Positions 5,708 through 13,219 of a DNA stretch of 20,458 nucleotides are shown piece after piece. The stretch is from a virus: the IMG/VR virus record IMGVR_UViG_3300021185_000292, positions 1 to 20,458 of that record. One strand, 5' to 3'. The position numbers and the translations under genes were made by a program. Within the stretch, counting starts at the first letter, position 1. The number at the start of each line of letters is the position of its first letter. The notes under the pieces were generated by a model. The model made no database searches. It had not been told where the DNA came from and was given only the letters and a program-made list of their open reading frames with translations.

Positions 5708-5859
5708 TGAGTAATGAGGAAATGATCTCTACTATTCAATGCTTTATACACCACAAAACAAATAAGCAAATAAGAATATTGAAACCAAAAACACCAAGCC
5801 AGTTTTTATTACTTACAAGTCTATATGAAAAATGTATAGGCTTTTTTATAAAACATTAA
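5707..5859 (+). CDS. small ORF overlapping a terminator (50 aa)
   Basis: ATG at 5707 overlaps the terL stop (TAATG) and the frame stays open for 50 codons to TAA at 5857-5859. The product begins MSNEEMISTIQCFIHHKTNK and contains ILKPKTPSQFLLLTSLYEK. The same stop-start overlap is used for other small genes here (11163, 14215). The last 14 codons lie on the terminator hairpin at 5817-5847, so the transcript would end near or before the stop codon unless termination is inefficient. It may be a real micro-gene or a chance ORF. Confidence 0.35.
   Translation: MSNEEMISTIQCFIHHKTNKQIRILKPKTPSQFLLLTSLYEKCIGFFIKH
5817..5847 (+). terminator. rho-independent terminator after terL
   Basis: AAGTCTATA (5817-5825) pairs with TATAGGCTT (5835-5843) in a nine-base-pair stem with one G-U pair and a nine-base loop, followed by more T (5844-5847). 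It ends the packaging unit 33 bases before the tail chaperone gene and is followed at once by motif copy 3. Confidence 0.78.
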
Positions 5860-5866
5860 GATAATA

Positions 5867-5882
5867 GTATTATATATATATG
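5867..5882 (+). promoter_or_regulatory. AT-rich repeated motif, copy 3
   Basis: GTATTATATATATATG, identical over 16 bases to copy 6 at 17069-17084. Its last three bases are the start codon of the tail chaperone gene. It follows the terL terminator, so a new transcript must start very close to here if the unit is expressed on its own. Confidence 0.48.
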
Positions 5883-6533
5883 AAGATTGAAATAAACGTA
5901 CCAACATCATTAAGTGAAGTTACATTAGGACAATATCAAAAGTTCTTAAAGATAGCAGAAGATAATCCAGAGGGTAATTTCTTAAATGCTAAAATGATAG
6001 AAATATTTTGCGGAATACCTTTAAGTGATAGCTACAAATTAAAGATGAGTAGTGTTATTGCTATTATAGATATACTTAATGAATTGTTAAGTCAAACACC
6101 AAAAAGGGTAGAGCAGTTTACAATGAATGGTGTTCAGTATGGATTCATACCAGACTTGGACGAAATGAGTTTAGGAGAATATGTAGACTTGGATGGTAGT
6201 GCAAGTGATTGGAACAATATGCACATTGCAATGAATGTATTATACAGAAAAATAAAAATAAAGAAATCTGGTAAATATAATATAGTTGATTACAATGTAG
6301 AGAATCCAGAGAAGATGAAAGATATGCCTTTAGATGCAGCAATTGGGTCTTTGTTTTTTTTTTACAATTTAGGAATGGAACTGTCGAAGCATACGATACT
6401 CTCTTCCAACAATCTGGAGGAAATGGAGGTTTATCAAGATCAGCTAATTTCTCAAACAAATGGGGATGGTATCAGTCAATTTATGGTCTCGCTAACGGAG
6501 ATATTACAAGATTTGAAAATATCACTAAATTAA
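5880..6533 (+). CDS. tail assembly chaperone, short (frame 0) product
   Basis: 217 aa, starting at the ATG that ends motif copy 3. The N-terminus (MKIEINVPTSLSEVTLGQYQ) and the following helical region are of the kind seen in tail assembly chaperones of Bacteroidota phages, the counterparts of lambda gpG. The frame passes through a run of ten T at 6354-6363 (codons Leu-Phe-Phe-Phe-Tyr) and then continues 56 residues, ending in NGDGISQFMVSLTEILQDLK plus ISLN. After the T run the -1 frame is also open for 84 codons, giving a longer product. The call rests on this frameshift architecture and the place at the head of the tail module. Its partner would be the tape measure protein (11294-13180), unusually 4.7 kb downstream. 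Confidence 0.76.
   Translation: MKIEINVPTSLSEVTLGQYQKFLKIAEDNPEGNFLNAKMIEIFCGIPLSDSYKLKMSSVIAIIDILNELLSQTPKRVEQFTMNGVQYGFIPDLDEMSLGEYVDLDGSASDWNNMHIAMNVLYRKIKIKKSGKYNIVDYNVENPEKMKDMPLDAAIGSLFFFYNLGMELSKHTILSSNNLEEMEVYQDQLISQTNGDGISQFMVSLTEILQDLKISLN
6356..6362 (+). other. slippery heptamer for -1 ribosomal frameshifting
   Basis: Ten T occupy 6354-6363. In the chaperone frame they read TTT TTT TTT T(AC), so T TTT TTT at 6356-6362 is a perfect X XXY YYZ slip site. After slipping back by one base the next codon is TTA (6362-6364) and the frame stays open to 6616. A hairpin of seven pairs (6402-6408 with 6415-6421, loop of six) lies about 40 bases downstream, farther than stimulatory structures usually are. 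Confidence 0.72.
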
Positions 6534-6616
6534 ATATTCATCAATGCTTTACAATGTTATCATTTATGAAAGAGAAAGCAGAGCTGGAAGCAAAACAAAT
6601 AAAAAGTAAATTCTAA
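6362..6616 (+). CDS. -1 frame extension of the tail assembly chaperone (GT-like)
   Basis: This 84-codon stretch is in the -1 frame relative to the gene at 5880. Joined at the T run it gives a 245-aa product: 161 shared residues plus LQFRNGTVEAYDTLFQQSGG, then about 20 residues, then KWGWYQSIYGLANGDITRFE and a charged helical end (MKEKAELEAKQIKSKF). It stops with TAA at 6614-6616, sharing its last A with the ATG of the next gene, as expected for a real gene end. The KWGWYQSIYxLAxGD segment is what I would expect of the extension (T part) in related phages. By analogy with lambda gpGT, the long form would be made in a small amount and would bind the tape measure and tube proteins. I see no separate start codon that would fit; ATG 6562 lies too far in. 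Confidence 0.76.
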   Translation, partial: LQFRNGTVEAYDTLFQQSGGNGGLSRSANFSNKWGWYQSIYGLANGDITRFENITKLNIHQCFTMLSFMKEKAELEAKQIKSKF

Positions 6617-7071
6617 TGAAGGGTTTTTATCAAGTAACGGAAACAATAAAGAATCAATTATTATCAGATGTAAACGTTAATAATGTAACAACTGGAGATA
6701 TCACAAAGATTGATTTAAGTAAACAAACAATGTTTCCTTTATCACACATAATTGTAAATAATGTAAATAACGAAGATAATGTATTACGTTTCAGTTTATC
6801 TGTTTTGTCTATGGATATTGTTGATGTTTCAAAAGAAGCAACAGTAGATATTTTTAGAGGTAATGATAATGAGCAAGACATATTAAATACTCAATTAGCA
6901 GTACTTAATAAATTAGCACAAGTATTAAGAGGAGGTACATTACACCAAGATTTATATCAGTTAGATGGCACACCAAATTTAGAGCCTTTCTATGATAGGT
7001 TTGAAAATGAATTAGCTGGATGGGCAATGACATTTGATGTTCTTGTAAATAACGATATCAATATATGTTAA
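6616..7071 (+). CDS. putative tail completion/terminator protein
   Basis: 151 aa. The start ATG 6616 overlaps the stop of the frameshift extension (TAATG). Notable segments are NNVTTGDITKIDLSKQTMFP (about residues 22-41), followed by SHIIVNNVNN, and the end GWAMTFDVLVNNDINIC. Proteins of this shape and size occur next to the HK97 gp10-like protein in flavobacterial phages, where they are taken to cap or complete the tail. The fold cannot be decided by eye. It overlaps the next gene by seven bases. Inference from position: a neck or tail terminator protein acting where head and tail join. Confidence 0.62.
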   Translation: MKGFYQVTETIKNQLLSDVNVNNVTTGDITKIDLSKQTMFPLSHIIVNNVNNEDNVLRFSLSVLSMDIVDVSKEATVDIFRGNDNEQDILNTQLAVLNKLAQVLRGGTLHQDLYQLDGTPNLEPFYDRFENELAGWAMTFDVLVNNDINIC

Positions 7072-7574
7072 AGAATGTACAACAAGAGCTGAATAGATTT
7101 GCAAAGTATGTTATTCAACAATCAAGAACGAATCTAACAAAAGGCAAAAAGAATAGTTCTAAAGCACTTTATAATAGTTTAGACTACGATATAAATGTAA
7201 GTCCAAATAGTTTTTCTTTAAGTTTCTTAATGGAAGATTATGGTGTATTCCAAGACAAGGGTGTAAGTGGTATAAAAAAGAAATATAACACACCTTATAG
7301 CTATACAAATAAAATGCCGCCTCCAAGTAAAATGGATAAATGGATTGTTAGAAAAGGTTTAAAAGGTGTAAGAGGTAAAGATGGTAAATTCATATCAAGA
7401 AAGTCTTTACAATTTATGATAGCAAGAAGTATTTATAACAATGGTATTAAACCAAGTTTGTTTTTTACAAAGCCATTTAAAAAAGCATTTACTAATTTAG
7501 ACAAAGACATAATAAAAGCATATCAATTAGATGTTGAAGAACTACTAAAATTTACAACAAATGGCAATAATTAA
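7065..7574 (+). CDS. HK97 gp10-like neck/tail completion protein
   Basis: 169 aa, basic. The stretch EDYGVFQDKGVSGIKKKY (about residues 57-74) followed by PPPSKMDKWIVRKGLKGVRG and a GKF segment, then RSIYNNGIKPSLFFTKPF (about 126-143), is the conserved pattern of HK97 gp10-like proteins of Bacteroidota phages (YGxFxDkGVxG ... PP ... WI ... IyxxGixptxFFxxPF). These sit at the head-tail joint and help tails attach. ATG 7065 lies inside the previous gene's last codons, and its own end overlaps the next gene by 14 bases, so the three are tightly coupled. Confidence 0.75.
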   Translation: MLKNVQQELNRFAKYVIQQSRTNLTKGKKNSSKALYNSLDYDINVSPNSFSLSFLMEDYGVFQDKGVSGIKKKYNTPYSYTNKMPPPSKMDKWIVRKGLKGVRGKDGKFISRKSLQFMIARSIYNNGIKPSLFFTKPFKKAFTNLDKDIIKAYQLDVEELLKFTTNGNN

Positions 7575-8721
7575 TACAAGAAGTCCTTACTTTGTATCAG
7601 TAACAAATGCTAGTTTAGCTTATGCTACATTGGACATTGAAGTATATTCTGGAGATAAAAATACTGGTTATACTGGCACATCTCAATATTCTTTACAAAA
7701 GAAAATAATATTAAATCAAACAATAGTATCTTTTGAAATATCTGAACTGATTAGAGATTATTTATCTATGGAATTTGATGGCACTTATTATAATAGTGAT
7801 GAAGATTATACTTGTAGATGGGTTAGAAAAACACTAACTGCATTTGATTCAAATGGTGGTCAATTATCACAATCAATAACAACTGATCTAGCATTAGATG
7901 GTTATTCTTATTTTGAAGATGGATTGATAGATACCATTAGTAATAATACATTGATGAGTAATAGAGAAGTATTTGCATTAGATGATAATGTTTATAGAAT
8001 ACCTATTTATACTGGTACAAATGTAAATGTAACTTTCTTATTAAATGGAGATGTTGTAAATACTTATACAAGCACCTCATCTGATGAATCAGAAGAACAA
8101 GTAAAGCACATATCTATAAATGATACATCTCAATACGATTCATTTATATCAAGAGTTTTAAAAGAAGATGGGATATATGAAGATAATAATTGTATATCAC
8201 AATTTTTAAATAGTTTAAGTATTGGTAAAGTAGATAAAATTTATATTGAAAATACTGATGGAACACTTGACATTATAAATGTAAAAACTATTGATGAATG
8301 TAGATATGAGCCAAAGAAAATAACTTTTGTAAACAAGTTTGGTGTATTACAAGATATGTATTTCTTTAAAAAGTCAGTTGAGAAAATGACTACAAAAAGA
8401 GAAAGCTACAAAGCAAATACTTTAACATCAAGCAATTCTTATCAAACATATAATCATACAAAAAGAGATTTCAATATTACTGCAAACGAATCAATATCTT
8501 TAAGTAGTGGTTTTTTAAATGAATCTTACAACGAGGTATTTAAGCAATTGATGTTATCTGAAAAAGTATGGATAACAAACACAACAGATACAGAAGAACA
8601 AGTATTGCCAATTAATATAAAGACAAGTGATATTACATATAAGACTAGCTTAAATGATAAGTTAGTTGAATACACAATTGAGTTTGATAATTCTTACAAT
8701 GTTTTAAATGACATAAGATAA
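7561..8721 (+). CDS. tail structural protein, hypothetical (386 aa)
   Basis: An Asn/Ser/Thr/Tyr-rich protein, probably all-beta, with no membrane segment or enzyme motif. The most distinctive part is ECRYEPKKITFVNKFGVLQD followed by MYFFKKS (around residues 246-272), a segment I associate with tail proteins of flavobacterial phages upstream of the large tail-tip protein. The next gene starts directly after its stop (8722). Being in the tail module ahead of the tape measure gene, it is probably a distal tail or baseplate component. The exact part is not known. Confidence 0.62.
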   Translation: MAIINTRSPYFVSVTNASLAYATLDIEVYSGDKNTGYTGTSQYSLQKKIILNQTIVSFEISELIRDYLSMEFDGTYYNSDEDYTCRWVRKTLTAFDSNGGQLSQSITTDLALDGYSYFEDGLIDTISNNTLMSNREVFALDDNVYRIPIYTGTNVNVTFLLNGDVVNTYTSTSSDESEEQVKHISINDTSQYDSFISRVLKEDGIYEDNNCISQFLNSLSIGKVDKIYIENTDGTLDIINVKTIDECRYEPKKITFVNKFGVLQDMYFFKKSVEKMTTKRESYKANTLTSSNSYQTYNHTKRDFNITANESISLSSGFLNESYNEVFKQLMLSEKVWITNTTDTEEQVLPINIKTSDITYKTSLNDKLVEYTIEFDNSYNVLNDIR

Positions 8722-11163
8722 ATGCAAAAAATACAACTATACATAGAAGGTCAAAGAGTAGATTTATTTGAAGATGAAAGTGTTGTATTAACGCAATCTA
8801 TTCAAAACGTAAAAGACATCAGTAAAATATTTACTGAATTTACAAGAACGTTTGCAATACCAGCATCAAAAACAAATAACAAGATCTTTAAACACTATTA
8901 TAATTTTAGTATTGGGGATGGTTACGATGCAAGAATTAAAAAACAATCAACACTAGAACTAAACAATCTTTCTTTTAAAGAAGGGTTGATAAAACTAAAT
9001 GGTGTTAAGTTAAAGAATAACGTACCTCATACATACAATATTACTTTTTTTGGAAACACTATAAATCTAAAAGACGTTCTTGCTGATAGTCAGTTATCAT
9101 CTTTACAAAAATTAAATGACTATAATAAAATTTATAGTTTTGATGATGTTACCGATGCAATGCAGAATGCTGAAAATAGTGGTAATATTATAGTTCCTTT
9201 AATCACACATACAAACAGATTAATTTACGATAGTGGAAGCCACGTTAATTTTCCTCCTAATCCAGATTTAGGTATAAGAAATATATCACATCAAGGAACT
9301 GGTACACATAATCAAAATGGTGTTGAATGGAATCAGTTTAAGTATGCAATAAAAGTACAAGCAATAATAGATGCTATACAATCAGAATCTTTTGTTGGTG
9401 GTCAAACATTAACTTTTTCAGATGACTTTTTTAATGATAATACAAATGAAGAATTTGATAATTTGTTTTTATGGTTGCATAGAAAAAAAGGTGATGTAGA
9501 TGCACCATCACAAGTATTACAAAAATTTACACAATTAACAGAGTTAGGAACAACTGTTTGTGTACCAACTAATAATTGTCAACCATCAACATCAAATGTT
9601 TTAAATGGTGTTTTAGCATTAACTGCCCAATCTCCTTATAGCATATCTTTTTTAAATCTAAATGTAACACCTCCAAATACAACAGATGCATATACAATAA
9701 GAGTTATCAGAGATGGCTCAACAATAGTAGGAGAAACAACTGGTACTGGAGCAAAACAATTAATAATAGTACCTTATAATAATAGCACATACACAATACA
9801 AATTGCATCATCAACAAATATGACTTTTGCAACTGGTAGTATTCAATGGTCTGTATCTTGGACTCAAGGAGGTTTAGGCTTTGGACAAAACGGACAAATG
9901 GTTTATTCAAATGCATCTCCATTTATTACAACTGCTTTTAAAGACTTTAACATAAACGAGCAGATGCCTAAAATGACTATTATAGATTTTTTAACTGGTC
10001 TTTTTAAAATGTTTAATTTAACTGCTTATGTAGATAATGATGGGATTATTGTTGTAAAAACTTTAGATAGTTATTATGCATCTGGCTCAACAACACCAAT
10101 TGATATAAGTAAATACATCGATACAGAAAATTCAACTGTTGATGTGGCATTACCTTTTAAACACATTGATTTTACATACAAAGGTTTAGGAACTTTTTTA
10201 TCTAAACAATTTGAACAATTAAACAATCAAAAATGGGGGTCTTTATCTTATAGTTTAAATTCAGATATATTTGATGCACCAAGTAAATCATATAAACTAG
10301 AATTACCTTTTGAGCATATGCAATATGAAAGACTTTATGATGTAGATGGGGGAAGTGCAACAAGTGTTCAATGGGGTTACTTTGTAGATGACAATCAAGA
10401 GCCTTACTTTGGCTCTCCTTTATTATTTTACCCTATTAGACAATCATCATCAACATCAATAAGAATAAGAGATACACAAACAAGTAGTGTTGAAGATATT
10501 ACAGATTTCTATATACCATCAAATGCTTTGGCTTTAACATCAACTGCAAGTAAATCTAATATACATTTTGGTAATGAGATAAACGAGTATCAAGCAAATC
10601 AACCAGCAGTAGATCCTTTGGCTTTTACAGATAGTTTATTTGAAACTAATTACAAGACTTATATTCAAGATGTTTTTAATGCAAGAAGAAGAATAACAAA
10701 AGTAAGTGCTTATTTACCATTCGGTCTTTACTATAATTTGAAGCTAAATGATTTAGTAAAATTTGGAGAAAATGCTTATAAAATAAACTCAATAAAAACT
10801 AATTTAAAAACTGGTAAATCAGACTTTGAGTTATTAAATGACGTTACATCAATATTAACATCAACTGGTAATACTCCAACACAAGTTACCGGATTAGTTG
10901 CATCAAATATAACAAGTACATCATTTACTGTTACTTGGAATGCAAGTACATCTCCAGATAATATTACAATGTCCTATTATGTTGTTTATGCAAATGGTGT
11001 AGCAGTTGGTGGGTCAATGGCACAACCTTTACAATCAACTTATTCAGATGACATTACTGGATTAAGTCCAGCAACATCATATTCAATAACAGTAGTTGCT
11101 TATGATATTTTATTAAATGAATCAACACCATCTGGTGCATTAGTAATTAACACATTACCATAA
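8722..11163 (+). CDS. large tail/baseplate protein with C-terminal fibronectin type III domain
   Basis: 813 aa. The N-terminus (MQKIQLYIEGQRVDLFEDES) and the next 120 residues (QNVKDISKIFTEFTRTFAIP, then NITFFGNTINLKDVLADSQL) look like the start of tail-tip proteins common in phages of Bacteroidota. The middle is beta-rich, with much N, T and S. Residues from about 718 to the end form a fibronectin type III domain: TPTQVTGLVASNITSTSFTV, a Trp after TV, YYVVYANGV, then ITGLSPATSYSITVVAYD. FN3 domains at phage tail tips are thought to help adhere to carbohydrate or cell surfaces. Likely role: tail tip or fibre-carrying protein that contacts the host. Its stop overlaps the ATG of the next small gene. 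Confidence 0.72.
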   Translation: MQKIQLYIEGQRVDLFEDESVVLTQSIQNVKDISKIFTEFTRTFAIPASKTNNKIFKHYYNFSIGDGYDARIKKQSTLELNNLSFKEGLIKLNGVKLKNNVPHTYNITFFGNTINLKDVLADSQLSSLQKLNDYNKIYSFDDVTDAMQNAENSGNIIVPLITHTNRLIYDSGSHVNFPPNPDLGIRNISHQGTGTHNQNGVEWNQFKYAIKVQAIIDAIQSESFVGGQTLTFSDDFFNDNTNEEFDNLFLWLHRKKGDVDAPSQVLQKFTQLTELGTTVCVPTNNCQPSTSNVLNGVLALTAQSPYSISFLNLNVTPPNTTDAYTIRVIRDGSTIVGETTGTGAKQLIIVPYNNSTYTIQIASSTNMTFATGSIQWSVSWTQGGLGFGQNGQMVYSNASPFITTAFKDFNINEQMPKMTIIDFLTGLFKMFNLTAYVDNDGIIVVKTLDSYYASGSTTPIDISKYIDTENSTVDVALPFKHIDFTYKGLGTFLSKQFEQLNNQKWGSLSYSLNSDIFDAPSKSYKLELPFEHMQYERLYDVDGGSATSVQWGYFVDDNQEPYFGSPLLFYPIRQSSSTSIRIRDTQTSSVEDITDFYIPSNALALTSTASKSNIHFGNEINEYQANQPAVDPLAFTDSLFETNYKTYIQDVFNARRRITKVSAYLPFGLYYNLKLNDLVKFGENAYKINSIKTNLKTGKSDFELLNDVTSILTSTGNTPTQVTGLVASNITSTSFTVTWNASTSPDNITMSYYVVYANGVAVGGSMAQPLQSTYSDDITGLSPATSYSITVVAYDILLNESTPSGALVINTLP

Positions 11164-11306
11164 TGATAAAAGAAATATTAGAATTGTTAAAAGATACAGA
11201 TTGTAATGCAGAGATTGTACAATTAGCAAAAGGAAAGAATAAGTTTCCAGATAGTTTTAAAGAAGTATTTAAAAGACAAAAACAAGAATTAAAATGGAAA
11301 AAATAA
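11163..11306 (+). CDS. small hypothetical protein before the tape measure (47 aa)
   Basis: ATG at 11163 overlaps the preceding stop (TAATG), and the stop TAA at 11304-11306 lies 13 bases inside the tape measure gene. It begins MIKEILELLKDTDCNAEIVQ and ends in a strongly basic stretch (RQKQELKWKK). It looks helical and soluble. It fills what would otherwise be a 130-base gap in a tightly packed operon, which is the main support. Unknown function; possibly a small tail assembly helper. Confidence 0.6.
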   Translation: MIKEILELLKDTDCNAEIVQLAKGKNKFPDSFKEVFKRQKQELKWKK

Positions 11307-13180
11307 TAGTAGAGTTAGAAGCAAAAACTGACAAGGCTTTAAAAGGTATTGACAATGTTGCAAAGAGTGTTGAAGATTTAAACAAAGAGGTAGTAAGTTC
11401 AAATCAAGATACTGCTAAATCTTTAAAGAATGTTGAAACATCTTCTGGACAAGCTGCGAAAGGTATAAGAGGTATTGGTAATGCTATAAAGGCTGCTGGT
11501 ATTGGATTAGCAATTGCTGCTTTTGCTACACTAAAAGATATATTTATGCAGAATCAAAAAGCTGCTGATTTATTCAATACATCATTTGAAGTTGTTAGTA
11601 TTGCTTTTAATGATTTTGTTGGCTTTATTGTAGATAATAGTACGAAGGTAACAGACTTTTTTAAATCTATATTTGATGACCCTAAACAAGCATTAATAGA
11701 TTTTGCTGATGCATTTAAGAAAAACATTCAAGAAAGATTTGAAAGTTATTTAGATACTCTTGGATTTTTAGCAAGTGCAGTAAAGAAAGTATTTAGTGGA
11801 GATTTTGCTGGTGCATTAGAAGATGTAAAAAGTGCTGGTAAAGAATCATTAGATGTTTTAACTGGTGTTAATGATACCTTTGATAAAAGTGTTGACATTG
11901 TTAATAGTAGCGCAGAAGCTATTTCAAATTATGCAAGTGAAACTGTTAAAGCTGCAAAGGGTAATGTAGAATTAGCAAAGTCTGCTGAATTAGCAGCAGT
12001 ACTAAATCAAGGATTAGTTGAAAAGTATGATAGACAAGCAGAACAATTAAGACAAATAAGAGATGATGAAAGTAAGAGTATTGAAGATAGAATAAAAGCT
12101 AATGAAGAACTTGCTTTAGTATTAGATGAGCAAGAAAAAGCAATGAAGGAAAATGCTGCTATTGCAGTTGCATCTGCTGCTGCTGAATTATCAAAGAACA
12201 AAGATAATATAGAATTACAAAAAGCATATCAAGAAGCACTTAACGAACAAGCAGCTATTGAAGCACAAATAACTGGTTTCAGAAGTGAGCAACAAACAAA
12301 TACAAATTCTTTATTAAGAGAACAAAAAGAAATAATGAATGAGATTGCTCTTTTTGGTAAATCAGAAAGAGATAAAGAAAGATTAGAATTAGAGCAACAA
12401 TATGAAGCAAACAAGCTTTTAATAGAAAAAGAAATTACTGATGATGCAGAAAAGAAAGAAAGATTACTTGCTTTACAAAAAGATTACAATGCACAATTAA
12501 AGGAAGTAAATGATGGTTTTGCACAAGAAGATTTAGAAAAATCAATAGAATTTGCTAATCAACAAATTGCATTAGAAGAAAATATAGCACAAAGAAAAAG
12601 AGAAATAAATATGCAGTATATTGGTTTTGCCTCTGGTTTAAGTGGGTTATTGCAACAAATAGCTGGTAAAAATAAAGCAATTGCTACTGCTGGTTTAATA
12701 CTAGAAAAAGGAGCTGCTATTGCTAACGTAGTAATTGGAGCAAGTCAATCTATTGCGTCTGCAAAATTTAATGAATCTAAAATACCATTCTTTATTCCAA
12801 CTCCAACTGGTATTCCTCTTTTTAATCCATTAAAACCAGCATCTTTAGCTGCAACTGCAAAATCAATAGCAATGACAAAGATTGGTGCTGGATTAGCAAT
12901 AGCTGGTATTGGTGCTACTGCAATTGGTCAAGTAAGTGGAGTATCTGGTGGTAATGTAGATACATCTAAACCACCTACCCCACCTACTCCTTCTGTGCCA
13001 ACTGCTCCATCTACACCTCCAGCATTTAATATAGTTGGTCAAAGTGGTACAAATCAATTAGCATCAGCTATTGGTGGACAATCACAACAACCAATACAAG
13101 CATTTGTAGTTTCAAGTGAAGTATCAACTGCACAAGAATTAGATAGAAATATAATTGAAGATGCAAGTATAGGAGGTTAA
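11294..13180 (+). CDS. tail tape measure protein
   Basis: 628 aa, Ala/Lys/Glu/Gln-rich and almost wholly helical. An N-terminal coiled-coil-like part (MEKIIVELEAKTDKALKGID) is followed by a hydrophobic stretch at about 66-80 (KAAGIGLAIAAFATL), a long central charged coiled coil (about 235-435, many E/K/Q/R heptads), and hydrophobic segments at about 438-487 and 514-546 (Ala/Gly/Ile-rich). A Pro-rich linker (about 558-576) comes before a short polar tail. This is the standard pattern of a tape measure. It sets tail length inside the tube and helps DNA pass into the cell. At the usual 1.5 Å per residue the tail would be roughly 95 nm, a rule-of-thumb estimate. It follows the large tail protein and ends the tail module. 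Confidence 0.85.
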   Translation: MEKIIVELEAKTDKALKGIDNVAKSVEDLNKEVVSSNQDTAKSLKNVETSSGQAAKGIRGIGNAIKAAGIGLAIAAFATLKDIFMQNQKAADLFNTSFEVVSIAFNDFVGFIVDNSTKVTDFFKSIFDDPKQALIDFADAFKKNIQERFESYLDTLGFLASAVKKVFSGDFAGALEDVKSAGKESLDVLTGVNDTFDKSVDIVNSSAEAISNYASETVKAAKGNVELAKSAELAAVLNQGLVEKYDRQAEQLRQIRDDESKSIEDRIKANEELALVLDEQEKAMKENAAIAVASAAAELSKNKDNIELQKAYQEALNEQAAIEAQITGFRSEQQTNTNSLLREQKEIMNEIALFGKSERDKERLELEQQYEANKLLIEKEITDDAEKKERLLALQKDYNAQLKEVNDGFAQEDLEKSIEFANQQIALEENIAQRKREINMQYIGFASGLSGLLQQIAGKNKAIATAGLILEKGAAIANVVIGASQSIASAKFNESKIPFFIPTPTGIPLFNPLKPASLAATAKSIAMTKIGAGLAIAGIGATAIGQVSGVSGGNVDTSKPPTPPTPSVPTAPSTPPAFNIVGQSGTNQLASAIGGQSQQPIQAFVVSSEVSTAQELDRNIIEDASIGG

Positions 13181-13204
13181 AAATATAAAATAACACTAAA
13201 AAAA

Positions 13205-13219
13205 TATTATATAATTATG
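13205..13219 (+). promoter_or_regulatory. AT-rich repeated motif, copy 4
   Basis: TATTATATAATTATG in the 36-base gap between the tape measure and the protease gene; the last three bases are the protease start codon. No terminator precedes it, so it may add transcription inside a longer unit or help translation start. Confidence 0.45.

Noticed and set aside
6354-6363. Ten-T run as an assembly or sequencing error that broke one gene.
   Set aside because: Both continuing frames look protein-like, the -1 frame ends on the next start codon, and tail chaperones are the classic place for frameshifting. Error is still possible and is listed as a refuting test.
6738-6746. TTATCACAC as a DnaA box supporting an origin.
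   Set aside because: A single imperfect match inside a coding region is expected by chance in AT-rich DNA; no cluster was found.
8722-11163. Large tail protein as the tape measure because of its length.
   Set aside because: It is beta-rich and ends in a fibronectin type III domain, while the helical, Ala-rich protein at 11294-13180 has the tape measure pattern.
13210-13215. TATAAT inside the repeated motif as an ordinary sigma-70 -10 box.
   Set aside because: At copies 4 and 5 the start point would fall after the ATG, and Bacteroidota promoters use TAnnTTTG, not TATAAT. The motif is kept as a possible phage-specific signal only.
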